From positions 1 to 13,022 of the forward strand of contig RFVZ01000050.1 of NCBI GenBank assembly GCA_009922405.1: DNA of 13,022 nucleotides, given 5' to 3'. This document shows, piece after piece, positions 6,925-13,022 of this stretch. The stretch comes from Betaproteobacteria bacterium (GTDB lineage: Bacteria > Pseudomonadota > Gammaproteobacteria > Burkholderiales > Burkholderiaceae_E). Both the position numbers and the translations under genes were made by a program. The notes under the pieces were generated by a model, which worked only from the letters and a program-made list of their open reading frames with translations, made no database searches and was not told the origin of the DNA. The stretch's first letter is position 1. Each line of letters starts with the position of its first letter.

Positions 6925-8217
6925 ATGCTGACCCGATTTGTAACGGCTGGCTCGGTCGACGATGGCAAGAGCACTTTGATCGGGCGATTGCTTTGGGATA
7001 CCCGCGCGGTTTTTGAGGATCAGGTCGTTGCGATTTCAGCGGCCTCGCAGCGCCGTGGTCAGGCCCAACCCGATCTCTCGCTGCTCACCGATGGCTTGAT
7101 GGCAGAGCGCGAGCAGGGCATCACGATTGATGTCGCTTACCGCTATTTCAATACCGCACAGCGCAAGTTCATCGTGGCGGATTGTCCAGGCCATGAGCAA
7201 TACACGCGCAACATGGTGACCGGTGCGAGCAATGCCGATGTCGCTGTGTTATTGGTCGATGCGCGCAAAGGGCTGTTGCCGCAAACCCATCGACATGCGG
7301 CCGTGTGTGGCTGGCTTGGACTTAAACGAATCGTGCTCGCCATCAACAAGATCGATCTGGTCGACTGGTCGCAGTCCCGATTTGAAGAGATTGCACGAGA
7401 GTTCAGGGCCTGGTGCGAACCCCTCGGATTGCCAGAGGTGATCGCAGTACCGGTCTCGGCACTCACTGGCGACGGCGTGGTCTTCCGCGGTGACCAGATG
7501 GCTTGGTATCACGGGCTAACGCTGCTTGAAATCCTTGAGCGCCCGCTCGCCGGTGAGCGCAACGGCGTGATTGATTCAGGGGCGGCGGCACTGCCTTTGC
7601 GCTTCCCAGTGCAGTGGGTGATTCGTGGCGCTCCCGAGTTCGATCCCGATTTTCGCGGTTTTGCTGGTCGGATCGAAGCGGGTACCGTTCACGTGGGCGA
7701 CGAAGTGCTGGTGCAAAGGGATCGGGCCTTACAGCGTGCTCGGATCGCGCAAATTTGCCTCGGTGATCAGCGGTTGATGATGGCTCAGGCAGGCCGTTCG
7801 GTCACTTTGCGATTGGATCGCGAGGTTGATGTGTCCCGCGGTGACTGGCTCGTTTCAGCCAGTGCCAATCAGCAGCCCGTTCTGGTCGACGACCTGGTGG
7901 CTCAGATCTGCTGGTTTTCAGATCAGCCGATGCGCGCCGGCGACCGATTTTTGCTTAAGATGGGGACTCGATCTGTGCGTGCCGAGGTGAGCGCGATCGA
8001 GGCCCTGATCGATGTCGAGTCCTTGAAGCCGAAAGCCGTCGCTGTCGAACTCGGTTCTGTGCAGGCCAATGACCTCGCAAAGGTCCGTTTCGCACTTCAC
8101 GAACCCTTGCCGGTCGACCGTGTCGGCGCGCATGAACGACTGGGGGTGGGCTCGCGTTTCTTGTTAATCGATGAAGCGACCGATATCACTGTGGGAGCCG
8201 GGGTATTACGTCAATAG
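6925..8217 (+). CDS. cysN: Sulfate adenylyltransferase subunit 1 (GTPase)
   Basis: The GTPase subunit of ATP sulfurylase, 430 residues, from the EF-Tu-like superfamily. G1 is GSVDDGKST (9-17), G3 is DCPGH (86-90) and G4 is NKID (141-144). EF-Tu-like beta-barrel domains follow from about 230, and the end TDITVGAGVLRQ is typical. It is a little shorter at the N-terminus than E. coli CysN and has no C-terminal CysC (APS kinase) domain, which fits the APS-reductase type of CysH upstream. The start ATG 6925 comes directly after the cysD stop, with AGGGG at 6911-6915 inside cysD. Confidence 0.95.
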   Translation: MLTRFVTAGSVDDGKSTLIGRLLWDTRAVFEDQVVAISAASQRRGQAQPDLSLLTDGLMAEREQGITIDVAYRYFNTAQRKFIVADCPGHEQYTRNMVTGASNADVAVLLVDARKGLLPQTHRHAAVCGWLGLKRIVLAINKIDLVDWSQSRFEEIAREFRAWCEPLGLPEVIAVPVSALTGDGVVFRGDQMAWYHGLTLLEILERPLAGERNGVIDSGAAALPLRFPVQWVIRGAPEFDPDFRGFAGRIEAGTVHVGDEVLVQRDRALQRARIAQICLGDQRLMMAQAGRSVTLRLDREVDVSRGDWLVSASANQQPVLVDDLVAQICWFSDQPMRAGDRFLLKMGTRSVRAEVSAIEALIDVESLKPKAVAVELGSVQANDLAKVRFALHEPLPVDRVGAHERLGVGSRFLLIDEATDITVGAGVLRQ

Positions 8218-8303
8218 GGTGTTCCGGAGGCCCCGCCCGGGAGACTCGGCGGTTACCCGGTAAGGTCTGGTTTGTTGGGGCTGGCCCGGGCGCAGCAGAC
8301 CTC

Positions 8304-9008
8304 GTGACCCTGCGCGCGCTGAGGGTGCTCAAGCAGGCAGAGCTCGTCTTGTATGACGCGCTGGTTGGGGCCGAGGTACTCGATCATGCGCCGCAGGCCC
8401 AAAAGGTCCTGGTCGGTAAGCGGTATGCACGCGAGTCGACCGAGCAGTCCGAAATCGACCGACTTTTGGTGGGTGCAGCGCGGGAACACGCGGTGGTCGT
8501 CCGCCTTAAGGGGGGCGATCCGACGCTGTTTGGGCGGCTTGATGAGGAAATTGCAGCGCTCAATGTCGCTCAAATTCCCTGGGAAATCGTTCCTGGGGTG
8601 ACGGCGGCTACGGCGGCTGCGGCCGTTCTTGGACGGAGCCTGACGCGACGCGGGCGGTCGCGGCGCGTGGTGATCGCGACCCCGCGCACAGGGCGCGGAG
8701 AAGCGCCCAACCACGGATGGGCACGGTGGCTCGAACCTGACGATACGGCCATCCTCTACATGGCATCCCATGTCGCCTCCGAGAGTGCAGCGGCTCTGCT
8801 AGATCAGGGCTTCACACCCGCCACGGCGGTGGCCTTGGTTCATGCGGCAACCCGTCCGGACCAGTGGATCATGCGAACGACTTTGGGTGCCCTAGCCGCT
8901 GGTTTGGTCCAGGAGCCTGCGGCTGAGGACCGGCCCGTGTTGTTGGTGGTGGGAACGCCGGCGGAGGAGACGGGCTCGGGGTCAGTGGCTCTGCAAGAAC
9001 CCCTTTAA
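8304..9008 (+). CDS. cobA: Uroporphyrinogen-III C-methyltransferase, 5' end unclear
   Basis: A SUMT of the CobA / CysG C-terminal type. It uses two SAM to turn uroporphyrinogen III into precorrin-2, the siroheme precursor needed by CysI. The visible family motifs are VVRLKGGDPTLFGR, EIVPGVTAATAAAA and LTRRG. The usual VTGH segment reads ATPRTGRG. GTG 8304 is the first standard in-frame start, but family similarity continues upstream to about 8262 as KVWFVGAGPGAADL, which holds the essential SAM loop GAGPG. The frame is open back to 8175 without ATG, GTG or TTG. A near-cognate ATT at 8205 (after GGGAG 8193-8197), or a frameshift from GTG 8219, must be considered. No precorrin-2 dehydrogenase domain is attached. 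The stop overlaps the convergent gene. Confidence 0.85.
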   Translation: MTLRALRVLKQAELVLYDALVGAEVLDHAPQAQKVLVGKRYARESTEQSEIDRLLVGAAREHAVVVRLKGGDPTLFGRLDEEIAALNVAQIPWEIVPGVTAATAAAAVLGRSLTRRGRSRRVVIATPRTGRGEAPNHGWARWLEPDDTAILYMASHVASESAAALLDQGFTPATAVALVHAATRPDQWIMRTTLGALAAGLVQEPAAEDRPVLLVVGTPAEETGSGSVALQEPL

Positions 9009-10696
9009 GATCTGCTCAACGTCTCGCTCGAAGCCTTCCTCAATTGCGTAATCGTCGCGGTTGGCGTAATGAGTTCGGGGTCGACCAGCAGATGCATCAA
9101 GGCGGGACCTTCGACGGCCATCATTTGATCGAGGGTTGACTCGAGCATTGCATTGCGCTCGACCCGTTCTCCCCACGCGCCATAGGCCCGCGCCAGCATG
9201 GCGAAATCGGGTTGGCCCAGCGAGGATCCAAAGACCCGACCGGGGAAATACTTTTCCTGATGCATCCGGATCGTGCCGTACATTCCATTATCAACAACGA
9301 TAACCCGGATTCTCGCTCGCTCGCGCACGGCCGTCGCCATCTCCTGCCCATTCATGAGGAAGCAGCCATCGCCTGCGAATGCAAAAACCGTGCGCTCAGG
9401 ATGCCTGACGGCCGCAGCGATGGCGGCCGGGACTCCGTAACCCATCGAACCATTGGTGGGCCCGAGTTGGGTGGCGAACTGACGCCATTGCAGATAGCGG
9501 TGAACCCAAATCGAATAGTTACCGGCGCCGTTGGTGACGATGGCATCCGCGGGCAATCGGTTGCGCAGCAGAGCCATTAAGGTATTCATGGACGGCGGGC
9601 CTTCGGGGGCCGAGTCTGAAGGCGGGGTATTCCAGCCTGACCACTCCTGGTGCGCAGTCCGCGTATCGTCGGCCCAGGTGGGCGCGGTATTTCCGGGCAT
9701 GGCTGCTGCGGCCGCACAAAACTCTCTCATCCCCGACAAGATCGGCAGATCGGCGGCGTACACCCGGCCTAACTCATCGGCACCCGGCTGAACGTGGACC
9801 AAGGTCTGACGCGGTCGCGGGATATCGAACAAGGTGTAGCCGCTTGTGGTCGCTTCGCCTAGCCTCGGCCCAATCGCAATGACGAGATCGGCGGCCCGCA
9901 CTCGCGCCGCGAGGCTTGGCCGAATGCCAAGGCCAACGTCTCCGGCATAGAGGGGGTGCGCATTGTCGAACAGATCCTGATGGCGAAACGCACAAGCGAC
10001 AGGCAGCGTCCAGTGTTCAGCAAAGCGTTGCAGATCGGCACAGGCTGTGGCGTCCCAACCACCACCGCCAGCGATGACAATAGGGTTCTTAGCGGCCTGC
10101 AGGCGCTGGCGTAACTCTTCCATCGCCGCTGCTGAGGGGCTCGCCGCGATTCGCTGCCAGGCTGGCGTCGGCGGTTCGGTGCAAGCATCGTCCAGCATGT
10201 CTTCGGGGAGCGCGAGCACCACGGGTCCTGGGCGGCCCGAGGTCGCGGTATAAAACGCACGCGAGACGTACTCAGGGATCCGTTTGGCGTCTTCAATCTG
10301 CGCGACCCACTTCGCCAAAGGCCCGAACATCTGCCGGTAGTCCACCTCCTGAAAGGCTTCCCGATCTGTGGCGGATCGGGCGATTTGACCCACAAACAGG
10401 ATCATGGGGGTCGAATCCTGAAACGCGGTGTGCACCCCGATCGAGGCGTTGGTCGCACCCGGACCGCGGGTCACAAAACAGATGCCCGGTCGCCCGGTCA
10501 ATTTGCCCCAAGCCTCAGCCATGTAGGCAGCGCCGCCCTCCTGGCGGCAAGTCACCAGACGGAAACGGTCTGCAACATCATGCAAAGCGTCCAGGACCTG
10601 GAGGTAGCTTTCGCCAGGAACCCCGAATCCCGTATCGGCACCGTGCGCCAGTAGCGAATCAACGAGGGCTTGGGCGCCCGTGCGAGGAACACTCAT
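9005..10696 (-). CDS. Thiamine-diphosphate-dependent enzyme, acetolactate synthase-like
   Basis: A 563-residue member of the ThDP-binding (IlvB/pyruvate oxidase-like) family with the usual order: PYR domain (about 1-170) with catalytic Glu53 in RQEGGAAYMAE, central domain (about 190-330), and PP domain (about 370-540). The PP domain has the ThDP/Mg motif GDG (442-444) through Asn470 in DNGMYG. Length and motifs resemble acetolactate synthase large subunits, but no small regulatory subunit gene is adjacent. Many such proteobacterial proteins have no known substrate, so I give no symbol. The start ATG 10696 has GGAG five bases upstream. The gene diverges from msrA and is convergent with the SUMT gene, sharing a TTAA at their stops. 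Confidence 0.88.
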   Translation of the reverse strand: MSVPRTGAQALVDSLLAHGADTGFGVPGESYLQVLDALHDVADRFRLVTCRQEGGAAYMAEAWGKLTGRPGICFVTRGPGATNASIGVHTAFQDSTPMILFVGQIARSATDREAFQEVDYRQMFGPLAKWVAQIEDAKRIPEYVSRAFYTATSGRPGPVVLALPEDMLDDACTEPPTPAWQRIAASPSAAAMEELRQRLQAAKNPIVIAGGGGWDATACADLQRFAEHWTLPVACAFRHQDLFDNAHPLYAGDVGLGIRPSLAARVRAADLVIAIGPRLGEATTSGYTLFDIPRPRQTLVHVQPGADELGRVYAADLPILSGMREFCAAAAAMPGNTAPTWADDTRTAHQEWSGWNTPPSDSAPEGPPSMNTLMALLRNRLPADAIVTNGAGNYSIWVHRYLQWRQFATQLGPTNGSMGYGVPAAIAAAVRHPERTVFAFAGDGCFLMNGQEMATAVRERARIRVIVVDNGMYGTIRMHQEKYFPGRVFGSSLGQPDFAMLARAYGAWGERVERNAMLESTLDQMMAVEGPALMHLLVDPELITPTATITQLRKASSETLSRS

Positions 10697-10745
10697 TTGA
10701 GCTCCAGGATGACGATGAAGAGTTTGGAATCAGCTATTGTGACTG

Positions 10746-10777
10746 TCTTCGAACGGGAATTTCTTCGAACAGGAACT
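10746..10777 (+). repeat. Two tandem 16-bp repeats at the msrA ribosome binding site
   Basis: TCTTCGAACGGGAATT (10746-10761) is followed directly by TCTTCGAACAGGAACT (10762-10777), 14 of 16 bases identical. The second copy carries AGGA (10771-10774), six bases before the msrA ATG. The first carries GGGA at the matching place. This looks like a recent duplication of the ribosome binding region. Confidence 0.85.
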
Positions 10778-10780
10778 TTC

Positions 10781-11359
10781 ATGAATACCCCACTGTCAAT
10801 CAAAACGCTCGAAACAGCGGTTCTGGGTGGCGGCTGTTTCTGGTGCCTTGAAGCAGTCTTTCTCGAGGTCGAGGGCGTGCACTCGGTGGTCTCGGGGTAT
10901 GCCGGCGGGCAGGTCACAAACCCCTCTTACGAACAAGTGTGTGGCAAGCGGACCGGCCATGTTGAAGTGGTGCGGGTTGAATTTGATCCGGTGCGAATTT
11001 CATTCACCGAATTGCTTGAGATTTTTTTCGTGATCCATGACCCAACGACGATGGATCGTCAGGGTGCTGATGCAGGCCCACAGTATCGGTCAGCGATCTA
11101 TGCAACCACGTCTGAGCAGCTGGAACAGTCTCGGGCCATGATTACTCAATTCAATACCGATCGGGTTTTTGGCGCGACCGTCGTCACGCAGGTTGGTTTG
11201 CTAGGTCAGGGTGCAGACCGTTTTTGGTCAGCTGAACCGGAACATCAGCGTTACTTTGAGCGCAACCCGTATCAGGGCTACTGCACCTATGTGGTCGCAC
11301 CGAAAGTCGAGAAGTTCCGTCAGACCTTTGCCCGCCGGCGGCGCCGTATTCCGCTCTAG
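10781..11359 (+). CDS. msrA: Peptide-methionine (S)-S-oxide reductase
   Basis: Reduces the S-epimer of methionine sulfoxide in oxidised proteins, using thioredoxin. It has 192 residues from ATG 10781. The signature GGGCFWC has catalytic Cys19. Family motifs follow: GVHSVVSGYAGG, GHVEVVRVEFDP, FFVIHDPTTMDRQGADAGPQYRSAIY. Further cysteines at 22, 54 and near the C-terminus (GYCTYV) are candidates for recycling. The start is chosen for AGGA at 10771-10774 and family length. In-frame starts further upstream (10670, or the ATGs at 10712-10718) would add an unconserved leader, and 10670 overlaps the divergent gene. There is no signal peptide, so it is cytosolic. The 84-bp space to the divergent ThDP enzyme gene must hold both promoters, but I could not assign clear -35/-10 boxes. 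Confidence 0.93.
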   Translation: MNTPLSIKTLETAVLGGGCFWCLEAVFLEVEGVHSVVSGYAGGQVTNPSYEQVCGKRTGHVEVVRVEFDPVRISFTELLEIFFVIHDPTTMDRQGADAGPQYRSAIYATTSEQLEQSRAMITQFNTDRVFGATVVTQVGLLGQGADRFWSAEPEHQRYFERNPYQGYCTYVVAPKVEKFRQTFARRRRRIPL

Positions 11360-11407
11360 ATAGGTCGATTGATAGGTTGGACGGTTGAGCGTCTATTGAC
11401 CGATCGG

Positions 11408-12601
11408 CTAGTCGTCGCGGCCGATCAGGACGGCACCGAGGCGCTCTAGTTCCGCCGCTGCCGTCGCAGCCACTTCGATCGGGGTTTCACACTGCATGGG
11501 GGCGATTTCGACCGCACAGCCTTCGATCCGCTGGCCGTCGCCGCTGCCACCGCCTTCATCATCGAGATCGCTTTCATTCATGGCCTCGGGGTGGGGTGCG
11601 CCAGCTCTGAAAACCTGAACCGCTACCACCGGGCCCATCTCATTGGCGAGCTCCATCACCCGCGCCCGCACCACGCCGGTACTGGATCCGTGGCGTGAGG
11701 GTCGAGATTTCATTTCAGAGACCATTCTGCGCAGCGTACGCTCGCGCTCGCTGGTGGCCGCCGCTCGCACCGCTTCGAAAAAGGGGAGTGGCCAGGGGCC
11801 GATTCGCACCGAACGTCCAGTCGCCCGCGCCAGGGCGAGTCCGAACGAGGTTTGCCACGGCACAAAGCGCTCCAGGCGGTCCTGTTGGGCCTCCCCAGGG
11901 CGCTCAAATGCATCGGGGTCGGAGGCACGTTGGATGATCGCGAACACCATGATGGCCGTCTCGGGCATGAGCGCATCCTCGGGTCTTTCTTCATCGCCCC
12001 GTTCGGGCTCGAGTCCCGGCATGTCTGCATTGCTGAGTGCCGCTGAAGCCAGGTCGCTCACAAGCGCTTCACCATCGAGCCAGTCATAACGCCCAAACCG
12101 CTCCGCTGGCATCAATGCCGGGAGTAGAACGATTTGCGCATCGCGCACGATGCCAGACTCTAGAAAGGCCTCAGAGAGCGTGTGAACGGCCACATCGGAT
12201 AGTCGGTTTGGGAATGGGGTGCCCGCTTCCTGGGGCGAAACAGGTACACCGTAAAGGCGCGCTTTGATGGGAATTGGTTGCGCACCACGCCGGCGGGCCG
12301 GAACCTCACCTGTAGGGACCGTGGTGAACGCTGACTCAACCAGACTGCGTAGCAACGCAAGCCCCGGCATGCCATGGGATGCCCAGACCTCGCCAATTGC
12401 GCGTTCTAACAGATCGCTCTGTGGGGGGTCGCTCGCGACCAGATCGCCAAGAACCATATCCACCATGGCCCACATCGAGGCGTTGGTTGGATCTTCGGTC
12501 AGCGTGCCGATGCAATCGACCAGGGTACGGTACCGACGCAATCTTCCGATCGGTCCGAACGTCGCTGCGGCAAGTGGAAAAAGTGTGGATCGACGGGCCA
12601 T
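11408..12601 (-). CDS. Protein of unknown function, 397 residues, downstream of pdxH
   Basis: I do not recognise this protein. From ATG 12601 it has 397 residues, with no signal peptide and no clear membrane span, so it is probably cytosolic. Notable parts are a basic start (MARRST and GRLRRYR), a Pro-rich stretch IPIKARLYGVPVS, an acidic linker near residue 200 (ERGDEERPED), a block IGPWPLPFFEAVRAA followed by a charged helix, and a Gly/Asp-rich linker DLDDEGGGSGDG before the C-terminal 50 residues. The frame is open upstream to 12784, but that part overlaps pdxH. ATG 12601, 19 bases past the pdxH stop, is preferred although it lacks a good ribosome binding site. Same strand and close spacing suggest co-transcription with pdxH. 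GC skew and codon use look coding throughout. Confidence 0.75.
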   Translation of the reverse strand: MARRSTLFPLAAATFGPIGRLRRYRTLVDCIGTLTEDPTNASMWAMVDMVLGDLVASDPPQSDLLERAIGEVWASHGMPGLALLRSLVESAFTTVPTGEVPARRRGAQPIPIKARLYGVPVSPQEAGTPFPNRLSDVAVHTLSEAFLESGIVRDAQIVLLPALMPAERFGRYDWLDGEALVSDLASAALSNADMPGLEPERGDEERPEDALMPETAIMVFAIIQRASDPDAFERPGEAQQDRLERFVPWQTSFGLALARATGRSVRIGPWPLPFFEAVRAAATSERERTLRRMVSEMKSRPSRHGSSTGVVRARVMELANEMGPVVAVQVFRAGAPHPEAMNESDLDDEGGGSGDGQRIEGCAVEIAPMQCETPIEVAATAAAELERLGAVLIGRDD

Positions 12602-12620
12602 CGTAGATTGCGAGGTTTTG

Positions 12621-13022
12621 CTAGGGTGCAAGTCGTTCGATCTGCCAGGAATCAGCAGAATCGAGCGGACGGAAAAAGCGCAGGCGATCATGTAATCGCG
12701 AAGGTCGGCCCTGCCAGAATTCGATCGAGTGCGGCCGAACGCGATAGCCCCCCCAATGCGGTGGGCGGGGGGGGGTTTCACCAAATCGGGATCTCAACTC
12801 GGCCTCATTTTCTTCGAGCACTTGTCGGTTTGGGATCACTTGACTTTGGGGCGAGGCCCAAGCTCCCAGCCGACTTCCCAGGGGCCGCGAAGCAAAGTAA
12901 AGGTCACTCTCGGGTCCATCAATCGGGTGGGCGTCGCCCTCGATTCGAACCTGGCGCTCCAGGTCGGCCCACCAGAACACGAGCGCCGCATGAGTGCACG
13001 CGGCAAATTCGTGGCCCTTGCG
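12621..13022 (-). CDS. pdxH: Pyridoxamine 5'-phosphate oxidase, C-terminal part (cut by window edge)
   Basis: The 3' part (133 codons) of pdxH; the start lies beyond the right edge. The enzyme is FMN-dependent and oxidises pyridoxine or pyridoxamine phosphate to pyridoxal phosphate. The visible family motifs are RKGHEFA at the edge, ADLERQVRIEG, YFASRPLGSRLGAWASPQS, HWGGYRV, EFWQGRPSRLHDR (the Arg and His of RLHDR bind the substrate phosphate/ring in E. coli PdxH) and the usual end WQIERLAP. The stop is TAG at 12621-12623. The coding sequence includes runs of nine and seven identical bases (12767-12775 and 12748-12754) but stays in frame. Confidence 0.95.
   Translation of the reverse strand, partial: RKGHEFAACTHAALVFWWADLERQVRIEGDAHPIDGPESDLYFASRPLGSRLGAWASPQSQVIPNRQVLEENEAELRSRFGETPPRPPHWGGYRVRPHSIEFWQGRPSRLHDRLRFFRPLDSADSWQIERLAP

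Noticed and set aside
11357..11409. Imperfect pairing of TAGGTCGATTGATAG with CTATTGACCGATCGGCTA after msrA
   Set aside because: The arms need several bulges and there is no T-run. It is too weak to call as a terminator.
11402..11426. Perfect 7-bp inverted repeat GATCGGC / GCCGATC with an 11-base loop, overlapping the stop of the unknown gene
   Set aside because: It could be a terminator between msrA and the unknown gene, but neither strand has a T-tract after the stem and the loop is long, so I do not annotate it.
12602..12784. N-terminal extension of the unknown gene into pdxH
   Set aside because: It overlaps conserved pdxH coding sequence in another frame, and a start just after the pdxH stop is more economical.

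Overview
The window is GC-rich DNA with tight, directional gene packing and looks like the chromosome of a proteobacterium, most likely a gammaproteobacterium (a betaproteobacterium is less likely). The reasons are a CysB regulator that keeps E. coli residue numbering, an assimilatory sulfate operon of the CysI/DUF934/APS-reductase/CysDN type, a patatin gene next to 3-hydroxybutyrate dehydrogenase, and normal PdxH and MsrA. I see no phage, transposon, CRISPR, tRNA or rRNA sequence.

Layout: (1) 48-1205, a patatin-like phospholipase on the plus strand, ending at a bidirectional hairpin terminator. (2) On the minus strand, cysB (2120-3037) followed by bdhA (1241-2041), a D-3-hydroxybutyrate dehydrogenase whose last residues are abnormal. 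(3) From a divergent promoter region (about 3038-3174), a plus-strand sulfate assimilation operon: cysI, a DUF934-CysH fusion gene, cysD, cysN and a siroheme-type uroporphyrinogen-III methyltransferase gene (about 3175-9008). (4) Convergent with it, a minus-strand thiamine-diphosphate enzyme gene (9005-10696), which diverges from msrA (10781-11359). (5) On the minus strand at the right edge, the 3' part of pdxH followed by an unrecognised 397-residue protein (11408-12601).

How the genes work together: CysDN makes APS from sulfate and ATP. The CysH domain has the four [4Fe-4S] cysteines of an APS reductase and reduces APS directly to sulfite, so no APS kinase is needed and none is present. CysI, a siroheme/[4Fe-4S] enzyme, reduces sulfite to sulfide. 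The methyltransferase supplies the siroheme precursor. CysB, transcribed away from the operon, is the expected activator. No CysJ flavoprotein is encoded, so CysI probably takes electrons from ferredoxin or through the DUF934 part.

The points most worth a second look are: the DUF934-CysH fusion; an in-frame triple 18-bp repeat at its 3' end in which every copy carries a Shine-Dalgarno-like core for cysD; a similar 16-bp duplication carrying the msrA ribosome binding site; the lack of a standard start codon in front of the SAM-binding loop of the methyltransferase; and a bdhA tail that has lost the family's C-terminal VDGGWTA-type motif and runs into its own terminator. The core pathway is known biology. 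I do not see a clearly undescribed multi-gene system.
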